64,000 bases of DNA from Streptomyces sp. HSG2 (GCF_016598575.1 NZ_CP066801.1:2542001-2606000); one strand, 5' to 3'. Counted from the first letter of the stretch, positions 36,620 to 45,728 are shown. Notes: a model not told the origin generated them from the sequence alone. Translations and numbers: made by a program.

Positions 36620-37381
36620 GTGGACCGGTGCGACGAGAGCGCGGCCGACAGGGAGCTCTTGGCCCGACATGTCTCCGGCGATACGACAGCCTTCGGGGAA
36701 CTGGTCCGGCGCCACCGGGACCGGTTGTGGGCGGTCGCCTTGAGGACGTTGGGAGATCGTGAAGAGGCGTCCGACGCGGTCCAGGACGCTCTTCTCTCGG
36801 CCTACCGCGCGGCCCACACCTACCGCGGTCAAGCCGCTGTCACCACGTGGCTGCATCGCATCACGGTGAATGCCTGCCTCGATCGCGTCCGAAAGGCCGC
36901 GTCGAGGAAGACCGCACCGGTCGACGACACGGAGCGACTCGAGAGCGTTTTGGAACCATCCGAGTCGGCTGCGGCCCCAGCCGAGCGGCACGACCTGCAG
37001 CGTCAGCTCCGCGCCGCCTTGGCAACCCTGGCACCCGACCAACGCGCCGCGTTGGTCCTGGTGGACATGCAGGGGTACCCCGTGGCGGAAGCGGCTCGCA
37101 TTCTCGACGTCCCGATCGGTACGGTCAAGAGCAGATGCGCCCGTGGCAGGGCCAAGTTGCTCCCGCTGCTCACCCACCTCCGCGCCGAGCCGGACCCCGA
37201 CCCCCACGACGTTCACCGTCCCAGGACGGCCGACACGGGCGAGGCCTCCAGGCCCGATGCCCAGCGGAACCGGGCGCAGTCGACATCCGTCCCACGTGCG
37301 CGAGGGCCACGTCGCGCGGCTCCAGGCGAAACGGATCCGACCGATTCAGCTGTCGTGAAGGGTGGTGGTGGGCGAACGTGA
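36620..37381 (+). CDS. sigM: ECF RNA polymerase sigma factor SigM
   Basis: This 253-aa ECF sigma factor has region 2 (LVRRHRDRLWAVALRTLGDREEASDAVQDALLSAYR) and region 4 (ALATLAPDQRAALVLVDMQGYPVAEAARILDVPIGTVKSRCARGRAKL). A low-complexity tail of about 70 residues follows. It would direct RNA polymerase to stress promoters; SigM orthologues in actinobacteria sit in this murJ-trx locus. The GTG at 36620 has GGAGGGGAGG upstream. Its stop overlaps the anti-sigma start by 4 bp. The gene lies 39 bp after the pseudokinase. Confidence 0.9.
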   Translation: MDRCDESAADRELLARHVSGDTTAFGELVRRHRDRLWAVALRTLGDREEASDAVQDALLSAYRAAHTYRGQAAVTTWLHRITVNACLDRVRKAASRKTAPVDDTERLESVLEPSESAAAPAERHDLQRQLRAALATLAPDQRAALVLVDMQGYPVAEAARILDVPIGTVKSRCARGRAKLLPLLTHLRAEPDPDPHDVHRPRTADTGEASRPDAQRNRAQSTSVPRARGPRRAAPGETDPTDSAVVKGGGGRT

Positions 37382-38208
37382 CATGGACGCCAGAGCAGGT
37401 CGATCATCCGGACATCGTCGAGCTGTCCGAACTCGCCGAAGGCAACGTGCCCCCTTCCCGGGCGAGGGAACTGGAGCGCCACGTGGAGGGGTGCGCGTCG
37501 TGCGACGAGGCACGCACGTCCTTGGAGGGAGTCCGCCGACTCCTGGGCGGTGCGACCGATCCTCCCAAGATGCCTGACGACGTCCGCATCCGGATCGACG
37601 CCGCCCTCGCCGCCGCCGCAGAAGACCATGGTCTGCCCGCCGTTTCACGTGAAACACCACTGCCACCGCCCCGTGGCAGGTCTCCGCGCCCCATGCCTGG
37701 CCCCGGGCGCAGGCCGGGCGGGCACCGCCGAAGGAAGACCGTCGTGGGAATCGTGTGTGCGGCCACGGTGCTGGGTGTCGGCTCCCTGCTCGTCACCGGG
37801 GACGACGTCTCGCCTCCGCTCGAGGCAAGGAACAGCGTCTCCCCAAGAGACACCTTCACGGAATCTCAGCTCGGTGAACAGGTCGCACGGCTCGTCGGGG
37901 ACGCCCAGAGGGCGGGTGGGTCTCGCCTTCCCAGTGGGATCGGGGTCCAGTCCGAGACCTCCTCAGAGCAGCAGGTCTTCGTCCAGCCGACTCTCCCGGA
38001 GTGCGTCCTGCGCGCCATCCGCCCCGGTGCCTCCGTGCTGGCGGCGGAGGAGGGCGTGTATCGGGGTGAGTCCGCCTTGCTCGTCGTGGTCTCGGAGGCC
38101 GAGGACGCCGGTCATGTCGTCGCGAGTATCGTCGAGGCCGGCTGCCCGGAGGGGTCCGCCTCCTCCGTCGCGGACGTTCTGCTGACCCGCTCGCTTCCCC
38201 GGCCCTGA
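37378..38208 (+). CDS. Anti-sigma factor with ZAS-type domain
   Basis: This 276-aa protein has an N-terminal zinc anti-sigma motif with H-x3-C-x2-C (RHVEGCASC, about residues 37-45), which binds the cognate SigM. A Pro/Arg-rich linker precedes one membrane span (about 119-142), and the extracytoplasmic tail carries two Cys (PECVLRA, AGCPEG). It is translationally coupled to sigM (GTGA overlap). Residues 89-93 (VSRET) are encoded by an exact parS (37642-37655) in the linker. The zinc site suggests redox release of sigma, in keeping with trxB and trxA downstream. Confidence 0.88.
   Translation: MTWTPEQVDHPDIVELSELAEGNVPPSRARELERHVEGCASCDEARTSLEGVRRLLGGATDPPKMPDDVRIRIDAALAAAAEDHGLPAVSRETPLPPPRGRSPRPMPGPGRRPGGHRRRKTVVGIVCAATVLGVGSLLVTGDDVSPPLEARNSVSPRDTFTESQLGEQVARLVGDAQRAGGSRLPSGIGVQSETSSEQQVFVQPTLPECVLRAIRPGASVLAAEEGVYRGESALLVVVSEAEDAGHVVASIVEAGCPEGSASSVADVLLTRSLPRP
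37642..37655. other. parS: parS centromere site inside anti-sigma gene
   Basis: Exact GTTTCACGTGAAAC in frame with the anti-sigma gene, encoding V-S-R-E-T at residues 89-93 in a flexible linker. Confidence 0.92.
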
Positions 38209-38335
38209 ATTCTTCCCTGGCGATGCCGGGACCTTCGGGGAATGCGTGGGCTCTAGGATCCGTTGCGTGTGGTGGAAGCCCCGCCAGGGGGCGACCGCCG
38301 GTCCCGAACCCAGTCCAGAGACGAGGAATCAAGCC

Positions 38336-39304
38336 GTGAGCGATGTCCGTAACGTGATCATCATCGGCTCCGGGCCCGCCGGCTACACAGCGGCGCTGTA
38401 CACCGCGCGGGCATCGTTGAAGCCCTTGGTGTTCGAGGGGGCCGTCACCGCCGGTGGCGCGCTGATGACCACAACCGAGGTCGAGAACTTCCCGGGCTTC
38501 CAGGACGGGATCATGGGACCCGAACTGATGGACAACATGCGGGCGCAGTCCGAGCGCTTCGGGGCCGAACTGATCCCGGACGACGTCGTCGCCGTCGATC
38601 TGTCCGGAGAGATCAAGACCGTCACGGACACCGCGGGGACCGTCCATCAGGCAAGGGCCGTCATCATCGCCACGGGATCGCAGCACCGCAAGCTCGGCCT
38701 GCCGAACGAAGACGCACTCTCCGGACGCGGTGTCTCCTGGTGTGCCACTTGCGACGGATTCTTCTTCAAGGATCAGGACATCGCTGTGATCGGTGGTGGA
38801 GACACCGCGATGGAGGAAGCCACCTTCCTCTCTCGGTTCGCCAAGTCGGTCACGATCGTCCATCGACGGGAGGCCCTCCGCGCCTCCAAGGCGATGCAGG
38901 ACCGAGCCTTCGCCGATCCGAAGATCAAGTTCGCTTGGAACAGCGAGATCGCGGAAATCCAGGGCGACCAGAAGCTCTCGGCACTCAAGCTGCGCGACAC
39001 CAAGACCGGGGACCTGTCGGACCTTCCGGTGACCGGACTGTTCATCGCGATCGGTCACGACCCGCGCACCGAGCTGTTCAAGGGTCAGCTCGAACTGGAC
39101 GACGAGGGCTATCTCAAGGTCGCCGCACCAACCACCCACACCAACATCAAGGGCGTCTTCGGCGCGGGTGACGTGGTTGACCACACCTACCGCCAAGCGA
39201 TCACTGCGGCCGGCACCGGCTGCTCGGCCGCTCTCGATGCCGAACGATTCCTGGCCGCGCTCTCCGACGAGGAAGCGGCCGAACCCGAGAAGACCTCTGC
39301 CTGA
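38336..39304 (+). CDS. trxB: Thioredoxin reductase
   Basis: This 322-aa FAD/NADPH enzyme reduces thioredoxin. FAD-binding is [16 protein letters not shown] at the N-terminus, the redox motif is CATC (Cys136/Cys139) and NADPH-binding is [13 protein letters not shown]. The C-terminal [28 protein letters not shown] closes the FAD domain. The GTG at 38336 has GAGGAA about 8 nt upstream. It follows the sigM module by 127 bp and trxA by 31 bp, forming a thiol-homeostasis operon. Confidence 0.97.
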   Translation: MSDVRNVIIIGSGPAGYTAALYTARASLKPLVFEGAVTAGGALMTTTEVENFPGFQDGIMGPELMDNMRAQSERFGAELIPDDVVAVDLSGEIKTVTDTAGTVHQARAVIIATGSQHRKLGLPNEDALSGRGVSWCATCDGFFFKDQDIAVIGGGDTAMEEATFLSRFAKSVTIVHRREALRASKAMQDRAFADPKIKFAWNSEIAEIQGDQKLSALKLRDTKTGDLSDLPVTGLFIAIGHDPRTELFKGQLELDDEGYLKVAAPTTHTNIKGVFGAGDVVDHTYRQAITAAGTGCSAALDAERFLAALSDEEAAEPEKTSA

Positions 39305-39335
39305 CCCCGCCCCACCGATACATAAGGAGCCTTCT

Positions 39336-39668
39336 GTGGCCGGCACCCTGAAGAATGTGACCGACGCTTCCTTCGACGAGGACGTCCTCAAGAGCGACAA
39401 GCCCGTCCTGGTGGACTTCTGGGCCGCCTGGTGCGGCCCGTGCCGGCAGATCGCCCCTTCCCTTGAGGCCATCGCCGGTGAGCACGGCGAGAAGATCGAG
39501 ATCGTCAAGCTGAACATCGACGAGAACCCGGCGACTGCGGCCAAGTACGGCGTCATGTCCATTCCGACGCTGAACGTGTACCAAGGAGGCGAGGTCGCCA
39601 AGACGATCGTCGGTGCGAAGCCGAAGGCCGCTATCCTCCGGGACCTCGAGGAGTTCATCGCCGACTAG
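39336..39668 (+). CDS. trxA: Thioredoxin
   Basis: This 110-aa thioredoxin has WAAWCGPCRQIAP, with active-site Cys33 and Cys36, and the cis-proline loop VMSIPTLNVY. It reduces protein disulfides, recycled by TrxB encoded just upstream. The GTG at 39336 follows AAGGAG. Its transcript ends at a hairpin (39694-39723) whose arms are extended on both sides by parS. Confidence 0.97.
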   Translation: MAGTLKNVTDASFDEDVLKSDKPVLVDFWAAWCGPCRQIAPSLEAIAGEHGEKIEIVKLNIDENPATAAKYGVMSIPTLNVYQGGEVAKTIVGAKPKAAILRDLEEFIAD

Positions 39669-39679
39669 AATGTCTTCGC

Positions 39680-39693
39680 GTTTCACGTGAAAC
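39680..39693. other. parS: parS centromere site (left of a pair)
   Basis: Exact GTTTCACGTGAAAC, 11 nt after the trxA stop, forming the outer arm of the trxA/parB terminator hairpin. Confidence 0.92.
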
Positions 39694-39723
39694 AGGAGGG
39701 GCGCCCGTGGGGCGCCCCCTCCT
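39694..39723. terminator. Bidirectional trxA / parB terminator hairpin core
   Basis: Arms 39694-39706 and 39710-39723 pair over 13 bp with a single bulged C (39715) and a GTG loop. Because parS copies flank it, the full structure spans 39680-39737. Convergent trxA (ends 39668) and parB (ends 39837) make a bidirectional terminator likely. Confidence 0.75.
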
Positions 39724-39737
39724 GTTTCACGTGAAAC
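39724..39737. other. parS: parS centromere site (right of a pair)
   Basis: Exact GTTTCACGTGAAAC, 44 bp centre-to-centre from its partner at 39680; the outer arm of the same hairpin. Confidence 0.92.
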
Positions 39738-39836
39738 GGTACTTCGCTTTCCGGCCGAGGGCGGAGCCCATACCTCGTCGGCACTCGCCCCCGCAGCGTG
39801 AGAGCCAAGACCGCCACTGCCCTCCCGCCTGGGGCC

Positions 39837-40928
39837 TCAGGAATCTTGATCGTCCGAGAGACTCCGAAGCAGTGACCCCTCACCAGGGGCCAGGGTCTCA
39901 AGAATCCGTTCAAGATCCTCGACGGAGGCGAAATCGACAGTGATCTTTCCTCGCTTCTGCCCCAGATCGACCTTTACCCGGGTCTCGAACCGATCCGAGA
40001 GGCGCGTGGCCAAATCGGCAAGGGCGGGAGCCACTCGCGATCCGGCCCGGGGCCCTCTACCGCGTTGCGACTTCTGCGGCCGAGCCCCCATCAGGGTGAC
40101 GATCTCTTCGACAGAGCGAACCGACAGTCCCTCCGCGACAATCCGGCGAGCCAAGCGGTCCTGCTCCTCGACGTCTTCCACCGAGAGCAGGGCCCGAGCA
40201 TGCCCGGCGGAGAGCACGCCGGCCGCGACCCGCTTCTGCACCGCCGACGACAACCGCAGGAGACGCAAGGTGTTGGAGACCTGAGGGCGAGAGCGACCGA
40301 TTCGATCCGCCAGTTGGTCATGCGTGCAGTTGAAGTCTCTCAACAGTTGGTCATAGGCCGCCGCCTCCTCGATGGGATTCAGCTGCGCCCGATGCAGGTT
40401 CTCCAGGAGCGCATCCAACAGGAGTTGCTCATCGTCGGTTGCCCGGACGATCGCCGGGATGGCCGACAGACCCGCCTCCCGACAGGCCCGCCAACGTCGC
40501 TCCCCCATGATGAGCTCGTAGCGGCCGGCCTGGGTCGGCCGAACGATCACCGGTTGCAGGAGCCCGACTTCCTTGATGGAAGCCACCAACTCGGACAGGG
40601 CTTCCTCGTCGAAGACTTCACGAGGCTGTCGCGGGTTGGGCGTGATCGAGTCCAGCGCAATCTCGGCGAAGTGAGCGCCCGCCGGCGAGGACAAGGAAGA
40701 TGCCGCTCCCCTGTCCTGCTCGTCTTCTGTTTCACGTGAAACAGAAGACGAGGACAGCGCGGCGACCTTGGCCGCCGCGATACCACGATCCGTCGAGAGG
40801 CCCGGAACGCCCGCACTCGTCAACGCTCCCTTGTTGCCCAGAGCAGCGGATCCCACCGACTTCTCCGTGGGGGCCGCCGGGATCAGGGCGCCAAGCCCTC
40901 GCCCGAGTCCCCTTCGTCGCTCAGTCAC
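39837..40928 (-). CDS. parB: Chromosome-partitioning protein ParB
   Basis: This 363-aa CTP-dependent clamp binds parS and loads around the origin. The head MTERRRGLGRGLGALIP is the ParA-contacting end. The ParB/Srx domain (DSITPNPRQPREVFDEEAL; GERRWRACREAG) comes next, then the HTH with RIGRSRPQVSNTLRLL and a C-terminal dimer domain. The GTG at 40928 overlaps the parA stop (GTGA). An exact parS (40729-40742) lies within the gene and encodes V63-SRET in a linker, inside a perfect 34-nt palindrome (40719-40752). Confidence 0.97.
   Translation of the reverse strand: MTERRRGLGRGLGALIPAAPTEKSVGSAALGNKGALTSAGVPGLSTDRGIAAAKVAALSSSSVSRETEDEQDRGAASSLSSPAGAHFAEIALDSITPNPRQPREVFDEEALSELVASIKEVGLLQPVIVRPTQAGRYELIMGERRWRACREAGLSAIPAIVRATDDEQLLLDALLENLHRAQLNPIEEAAAYDQLLRDFNCTHDQLADRIGRSRPQVSNTLRLLRLSSAVQKRVAAGVLSAGHARALLSVEDVEEQDRLARRIVAEGLSVRSVEEIVTLMGARPQKSQRGRGPRAGSRVAPALADLATRLSDRFETRVKVDLGQKRGKITVDFASVEDLERILETLAPGEGSLLRSLSDDQDS
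40729..40742. other. parS: parS centromere site inside parB
   Basis: Exact GTTTCACGTGAAAC, extended to a perfect 34-nt palindrome (40719-40752) inside coding sequence. Confidence 0.92.
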
Positions 40929-41989
40929 CGAATCCCCTCCACGATGCTTGTTTCGCTGTGAGTGCCGCCGTGTGCAGGGTCGTAGCGGACGTCGACGCCG
41001 CGCAGTGCGATCTCACGCGCCGCCTCAAGGTAGGACAGCGCCCCGCTCGACCCGGGGTCGTAGGTCAACACTGTCTGTCCATAGCTCGGAGCCTCGGAGA
41101 TCCGAACAGAACGAGGAATGCTGGTTCGAAGGACCTCTCCACCGAAGTGGCTGCGCACCTCGTTGGCGACCTGAGAGGCGAGCCGGGTCCGTCCGTCGTA
41201 CATCGTGAGCAGGATGGTGGACACGTGAAGTGCGGGGTTGAGATGGCCTCGCACAAGGTCGACGTTGCGAAGCAACTGCCCAAGTCCCTCCAGCGCGTAG
41301 TACTCGCACTGGATAGGGATAAGGACCTCCTGACCTGCCACGAGGGCATTCACCGTCAACAAGCCCAGAGACGGTGGACAGTCGATCAAGATGTAGTCCA
41401 GCGGCTGCTCATAGCTCTGAACAGCCCGGTGCAGCCGGCTCTCGCGCGCGACCAACGAGACAAGCTCGATCTCGGCACCGGCGAGATCGATCGTAGCCGG
41501 TGCACAGAAGAGGCCCTCGACGTCAGGGACGGGCTGAACGACATCCGACAGAGGCTTGCTCTCGACCAACACGTCGTAGATCGACGGGACCTCGGCATGG
41601 TGGTCGATGCCCAGCGCTGTCGAGGCGTTTCCCTGAGGGTCGAGATCGATCACGAGAACGCGTGCACCATGCAACGCCAGCGAAGCGGCGAGATTGACGG
41701 TGGTGGTTGTCTTTCCCACCCCACCTTTCTGGTTGGCGACCACGATCACTCGGGTCTGCTCAGGACGAGGCAGACCCTCACCAAGACGCCCTCGAGGTTC
41801 CACAACCAAGGGCACCAGACTTCCGGCGGGGTCGCCAGGGGGCGTGGATGTTTCACGTGAAACGTCCACGCCCCTTGGCTCGGTACGGGGCCCCGGGACC
41901 GGTTCGGTCTCCGATTCCGCGATGTTGGCATCGGACCGCAAGGATTCACTCTCCTCGACTTCGGGCTCGCGATGGACAGAGCCTCCCAT
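40925..41989 (-). CDS. parA: Chromosome-partitioning ATPase ParA
   Basis: This 354-aa P-loop ATPase moves or positions ParB-origin complexes. The deviant Walker A is NQKGGVGKTTTTVNL; the DLDPQGNAS and LIDCPPSLGLL motifs follow. The first 80 residues are a disordered acidic stretch. I chose the ATG at 41989 (MGGSVHREPEVEE) because it matches Streptomyces ParA starts as I recall, though its ribosome binding site is weak and the frame stays open to 42235. V43-SRET is encoded by parS (41850-41863). It overlaps parB by 4 bp. Confidence 0.93.
   Translation of the reverse strand: MGGSVHREPEVEESESLRSDANIAESETEPVPGPRTEPRGVDVSRETSTPPGDPAGSLVPLVVEPRGRLGEGLPRPEQTRVIVVANQKGGVGKTTTTVNLAASLALHGARVLVIDLDPQGNASTALGIDHHAEVPSIYDVLVESKPLSDVVQPVPDVEGLFCAPATIDLAGAEIELVSLVARESRLHRAVQSYEQPLDYILIDCPPSLGLLTVNALVAGQEVLIPIQCEYYALEGLGQLLRNVDLVRGHLNPALHVSTILLTMYDGRTRLASQVANEVRSHFGGEVLRTSIPRSVRISEAPSYGQTVLTYDPGSSGALSYLEAAREIALRGVDVRYDPAHGGTHSETSIVEGIR
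41850..41863. other. parS: parS centromere site inside parA
   Basis: Exact GTTTCACGTGAAAC inside a 36-nt palindrome (41839-41874) with a single G/T mismatch pair, in the disordered parA N-terminus. Confidence 0.92.
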
Positions 41990-42043
41990 GCCCCAAGGGC
42001 GGTGAACCAGTGAGGTCTGCCCCTCTGTGCGGAAGTCGACGTC

Positions 42044-42052
42044 TGTGGACAA
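42044..42052 (-). promoter_or_regulatory. DnaA box upstream of parA
   Basis: TGTGGACAA is the exact inverted complement of the Streptomyces DnaA consensus (TTGTCCACA), just upstream of the chosen parA start. It could couple partition expression to DnaA. Confidence 0.55.
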
Positions 42053-42189
42053 CTCGGCCACCCCCGAGGCGGATGCTTCTCTGTCGGCGGCGGAGAATGT
42101 TGCCTCCGAACGGGCACCGTGAGGCCTGCGCTCCCGAGGTGCTGCCGCGGCGCGACCGCGATGGATAATGCCGTGCAACAGTGAACGAC

Positions 42190-42203
42190 GTTTCACGTGA
42201 AAC
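42190..42203. other. parS: parS centromere site upstream of parA
   Basis: Exact GTTTCACGTGAAAC in the parA upstream region, so ParB binding could also repress parAB. Confidence 0.92.
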
Positions 42204-42313
42204 ACGATGCATGGGGACCGTGGGAGGGGGCGCACGACACACCGACGCCCGAATACCCGAGGACTGATGTGGAGTACGAGGCCTCAGGCACAGTCACATC
42301 ACTCCATCCGGAT

Positions 42314-43033
42314 CTACCCCCGGCGCCTACGGACCCGTCCCGTTCTCGCCGCCTTGGCACGCTTGGCGGCGAAGCGCACTCCGCCCGGGCTCTCACCAAC
42401 CACCACACGGACCACCGTGGACCGAGGCTCTACCACTCCTGAGCCGACGTGCAGCACCGACGTCTCCGCCGCTCCCAACTTGTTCAACGCGGTCTGCGCA
42501 CTCTTGAGCTCCGCCTCCGCGGTGTCTCCCTTGAGCGCAAGCATCTCGCCATAGGGGCGGAGGAGCGGAATGCCCCAGGTGGCCAAGCGGTCGAGGGGAG
42601 CCACCGCCCGGGCCGTCACCACGTGTACCGGCGGCATCGTGCCCATCACCTCCTCCGCACGCCCACGCACCACGGTGACGTGGTCCAAGCCCAACAGCTC
42701 GACGACCTCGGTGAGGAAGGTGGTCCGCCGAAGAAGTGGCTCCAGGAGAGTGATGTTGAGATCGTCACGTACCAAGGCCAAGGGAATCCCCGGTAGTCCG
42801 GCGCCGGACCCCACGTCGCACACAGAGACCCCGTGGGGGACGACTTCGGAGAGCACCGCGCAGTTCAGAAGGTGTCTCTCCCAGAGCCTGGGAACCTCGC
42901 GAGGGCCGATCAGACCGCGCCGGACTCCCGCATCGGCCAGCAACGCGGCGTAGCGCACCGCGTCCGAGAAGCGCTCCCCGAACACCTCGTGAGCCTGCTC
43001 GGGAGCAGGCGGAACCTCCGCTGCCTCCGTCAC
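42314..43033 (-). CDS. rsmG: 16S rRNA m7G527 methyltransferase RsmG (GidB)
   Basis: This 239-aa SAM-dependent enzyme methylates G527 of 16S rRNA; loss gives low-level streptomycin resistance. The SAM motif is VGSGAGLPGIPLALV (about residues 74-88), preceded by WERHLLNCAVL. The basic C-terminus ends KAARTGRVRRRRG. The GTG at 43033 follows GGAAGGACGG; the longer frame to 43144 crosses the upstream terminator and is rejected. Its place between parA and khpB is conserved. Confidence 0.95.
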   Translation of the reverse strand: MTEAAEVPPAPEQAHEVFGERFSDAVRYAALLADAGVRRGLIGPREVPRLWERHLLNCAVLSEVVPHGVSVCDVGSGAGLPGIPLALVRDDLNITLLEPLLRRTTFLTEVVELLGLDHVTVVRGRAEEVMGTMPPVHVVTARAVAPLDRLATWGIPLLRPYGEMLALKGDTAEAELKSAQTALNKLGAAETSVLHVGSGVVEPRSTVVRVVVGESPGGVRFAAKRAKAARTGRVRRRRG

Positions 43034-43110
43034 GAATACCGTCCTTCCATTCCATGCCGCGACTGGTTCGCTCCCGGCACCAGAACCCACCTCACAGGGC
43101 TGACGAATCT

Positions 43111-43139
43111 CGGCCCCGCCTGTCCGACAGACGGGGCCG
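43111..43139 (-). terminator. Hairpin between khpB and rsmG
   Basis: An 8-bp perfect stem CGGCCCCG/CGGGGCCG, extended inward by ACAG/CTGT beyond a mismatch, 17 nt after the khpB stop. It probably ends or attenuates the rpmH-khpB transcript before rsmG. Confidence 0.7.
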
Positions 43140-43155
43140 AGCAAGGGCAGTCACG

Positions 43156-43668
43156 TCAAACGGGGAGGACGACCACGAACCGCTGCGGTTCCTCGCCCTC
43201 CGACTCGCTCCGCAGGCCCGCGGCCTTCACCGCGTCATGCACCACCTTGCGCTCGAACGGCGTCATCGCCCGCAAGCGGACGGGCTCGCCACTGCTCTTG
43301 GCCTCACCGGCCGCCTCCGTCGCCAGTTCGGAGAGTTCGGCACGCTTGCGCGCACGATATCCGGCGATGTCGAGCATCAGTCGGCTGCGATCTCCCGTCT
43401 CGCGATGAACCGCCAGTCGAGTGAGCTCTTGCAGGGCCTCGAGAACCTCGCCCTCCCGACCCACCAGCTTCTGCAGATCTCGACCGTCCGCGTCGCTGAC
43501 GATCGAGACTGAGGCGCGGTCGGCCTCGACGTCCATGTCGATGTCACCGTCGAGGTCCGCGATGTCGAGCAGACCCTCCAGATAGTCCGCGGCGATCTCT
43601 CCCTCCTGCTCCAGGTGAGTGAGGTCCTCTGCGTCCTCGGCAGCCGCGGAAATGGTGCCTTCCGTCAC
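43156..43668 (-). CDS. khpB: KH/R3H RNA-binding protein KhpB (Jag)
   Basis: This 170-aa protein has an acidic N-terminus, a KH-II domain with the G-x-x-G loop GREG (in KLVGREGEVLEALQ), and an R3H domain near the end (MTPFERKVVHDAVKA; R-x3-H). The Jag-N domain of Firmicutes is absent. KhpB binds RNA, and its gene is nearly always next to yidC. The GTG at 43668 lies 12 bp after yidC. It is the last gene of the rpmH-rnpA-yidD-yidC-khpB run. Confidence 0.93.
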   Translation of the reverse strand: MTEGTISAAAEDAEDLTHLEQEGEIAADYLEGLLDIADLDGDIDMDVEADRASVSIVSDADGRDLQKLVGREGEVLEALQELTRLAVHRETGDRSRLMLDIAGYRARKRAELSELATEAAGEAKSSGEPVRLRAMTPFERKVVHDAVKAAGLRSESEGEEPQRFVVVLPV

Positions 43669-43680
43669 GGGATGGACTCC

Positions 43681-44979
43681 TTACTTCTTCGACGGGGACT
43701 TCGGGCGCTGCTGGCCCTTGCGCTGACCGGACTGGGCCTTGCTCCGCCCTGCGGCACCAGGCTTCTTCGCCGGTTTCTCGGCACCCTCGGACTCCGCCGG
43801 GCTGCCGGTTTCGCCGCCCTGGGCGGAGTCGGACTTGGCAAGCGAGGGGGGCCCCGCCGTCTCGCCTCCGTCCCCCGAACGGCCCGCGCCGGACTGGCGC
43901 TGGGACTTGGTCTGACGCTTCGGCTGCTGTCGCTTGGGGGTTCCGGACGCCGCGGCTGTCGCACCGTCCGCCTGGGCCGCGACCGCGGCTTCGCCCTTGA
44001 CCACGGTGCCGTCGGATTGTGCCGCGAGACCCGCCTTGTTCAGCCCGTTGATGAACTTGCGCTCGTGCTCGTTGCGGTCGCGCCCCTTGTCCACGATCGC
44101 CTTCACGATCGCCCGCTCGCGGCGGTTGCGCGTCTTCTCACGGGCGGTGAGGTGCTTGCCCAGACGCTCCAGGTAGGCGGCCTGTGCTTTGGAACCCGGA
44201 GTGGGGTTGTTGTGGATGATGTACATCTGCTGGCCCATGGTCCACACGTTGGTGGTCAGCCAGTAGACGAGGACACCCACCGGGAAATTGATGCCGAAGA
44301 CGGCGAAGATGATCGGGAAGACGTACATCAGCATCTTCTGCTGCTGCATGAACGGTGTCTTCACACTGGTGTCGACGTTCTTCGTCATCAACTGACGCTG
44401 GGTGTAGAACTGCGACAGCGACATCAAAATAATCATGATGGCGGTGACGACCCGCACATCGGTGATCGTCGAACCCAGCGCCTCGACCTTGGACGAGCTG
44501 TCCGTGAACTTGGCCGCGAGCGGAGCCCCGAAAATGTGGGCCTTCTGCGCACTGGCCAGGAGTCGCTCGTTGATCACGCCGATGGTGTCGTTCGACGCGA
44601 TGCTGTTGAGCACGTGGTAGAGAGCGAAGAAGAACGGGGACTGCGCGAGAATGGGAAGGCACGAGGACAACGGGTTGGTGCCCGTCTCCTTGTACAGCTT
44701 CATCATCTCTTCGGACTGACGCTGGCGGTCGTTCTTGTACCGCTCCTGGATCTTCTTCATCTCCGGCTGGAGCGTCTGCATCGCCCGCGTCGCCTTGATC
44801 TGCTTCACGAAGAGTGGGATCAGGCAGATCCGGATGAGGATCACCAGGGACACGATGGACAGGCCCCAGGCCCAGCCCGTGTCCGGTCCGAAGATCGCAC
44901 CGTACACCGAATGGAACTGGACGATGACCCAGGAGACAGGTGTCGTGATGAAGCTGAAGAGGCTGGCAATCGTGTCCAC
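43681..44979 (-). CDS. yidC: Membrane protein insertase YidC
   Basis: This 432-aa insertase places proteins into the membrane with or without SecYEG. Helices are visible near residues 8-27 and 37-57 ([17 protein letters not shown]), followed by the cytoplasmic coiled loop [20 protein letters not shown], then three more helices. The hydrophilic-groove Arg lies in [11 protein letters not shown]. The last 130 residues are a basic, Gln/Lys-rich ribosome-binding tail. The GTG at 44979 is 3 bp after yidD. Confidence 0.96.
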   Translation of the reverse strand: MDTIASLFSFITTPVSWVIVQFHSVYGAIFGPDTGWAWGLSIVSLVILIRICLIPLFVKQIKATRAMQTLQPEMKKIQERYKNDRQRQSEEMMKLYKETGTNPLSSCLPILAQSPFFFALYHVLNSIASNDTIGVINERLLASAQKAHIFGAPLAAKFTDSSSKVEALGSTITDVRVVTAIMIILMSLSQFYTQRQLMTKNVDTSVKTPFMQQQKMLMYVFPIIFAVFGINFPVGVLVYWLTTNVWTMGQQMYIIHNNPTPGSKAQAAYLERLGKHLTAREKTRNRRERAIVKAIVDKGRDRNEHERKFINGLNKAGLAAQSDGTVVKGEAAVAAQADGATAAASGTPKRQQPKRQTKSQRQSGAGRSGDGGETAGPPSLAKSDSAQGGETGSPAESEGAEKPAKKPGAAGRSKAQSGQRKGQQRPKSPSKK

Positions 44980-44982
44980 TAA

Positions 44983-45339
44983 TCATGCTCCTTGGGCATG
45001 GGACGAGGTCTCTGCGGCCGGGCTCGGGGAAGGCACTCTTCCCTCGATGGCCGGTTCGGCGGCGGAGGGCCCGCCCGCGCGCGTCCGCCAGGCGTTCCAC
45101 AACAACTGGTGCCACCGCGGGCGCCTGCGTGGCGGCACGTGGTCCACCCCGCCCGACGACCACGGATTGCACCGCAGGATGCGCCAGGCCGTGAGGGCCG
45201 TGCCCTTGGCCGCGCCGTGCCGGTCGATGGCCGTGAACCCGTAGTGGGAACACGAGGGGTAGTACTTGCAGACCGGCCCCAGCAGTGGACTGATCGTCCA
45301 CTGATAGATCTTGATCAGCGCCAGAAGCGGGTACTTCAT
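44983..45339 (-). CDS. yidD: Membrane protein insertion efficiency factor YidD
   Basis: This 118-aa protein contains the conserved YidD core [26 protein letters not shown], with Cys in CKYYPSCS, and the [14 protein letters not shown] motif. A disordered Arg-rich tail of about 40 residues follows. It assists YidC-dependent insertion. Its ATG overlaps the rnpA stop as ATGA, the usual arrangement. Confidence 0.94.
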   Translation of the reverse strand: MKYPLLALIKIYQWTISPLLGPVCKYYPSCSHYGFTAIDRHGAAKGTALTAWRILRCNPWSSGGVDHVPPRRRPRWHQLLWNAWRTRAGGPSAAEPAIEGRVPSPSPAAETSSHAQGA

Positions 45340-45707
45340 CGCGCGCCCCCTCCCAGCAACCGCCGCACCGCGGCGTCCAGGTCTCGGGCCAAGTGTGCGT
45401 GATCGGCGTCGCCCGCACCGGGCAACGCTCGTACGACTACCAGGCTACCGGGGGGAAACAGACCGACTCGGTCACGCATCAGGTGGCGGAGCCTCCGCCT
45501 CACCTTGTTGCGCACCACCGCGCCTCCCACAGCCTTGCTCACGACGAAACCCGCACGTGCCGGAGGAGCGCTCTCCCCAGGCGCGTGCGGGTCCGTGGCA
45601 CCGCTACGAAAGTGGACGACGAGGGACGGGCGTCCTGCTCGCCGCCCGCCTCGAACCGCGGTCGAGAAATCCTCGCGCCGCCTCAGCCGGTTCTCGGAGG
45701 GCAGCAC
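45336..45707 (-). CDS. rnpA: Ribonuclease P protein component
   Basis: This 123-aa basic protein binds RNase P RNA to mature tRNA 5' ends. The signature is [14 protein letters not shown] (about residues 66-79) and the head [14 protein letters not shown] is typical. The GTG at 45707 is 21 bp after rpmH, as in nearly all bacteria. It is translationally coupled to yidD by a 4-bp overlap. Confidence 0.96.
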   Translation of the reverse strand: MLPSENRLRRREDFSTAVRGGRRAGRPSLVVHFRSGATDPHAPGESAPPARAGFVVSKAVGGAVVRNKVRRRLRHLMRDRVGLFPPGSLVVVRALPGAGDADHAHLARDLDAAVRRLLGGGAR

Positions 45708-45728
45708 GACGTCATGACCTGATCGGAA

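Larger units (their letters stand above)
41990..42313. other. 324-bp rsmG / parA intergenic region
   Basis: It contains a DnaA box (TGTGGACAA, 42044-42052) 55 bp upstream of the parA start and a perfect parS (42190-42203). Part of it is open in the parA frame and could be coding if an upstream start is used. It should hold the parAB promoter. Confidence 0.55.

Noticed and set aside
42192-42235. Longer parA reaching 42235
   Set aside because: The extra N-terminus reads through the intergenic parS and has no ribosome binding site; kept only as an alternative.
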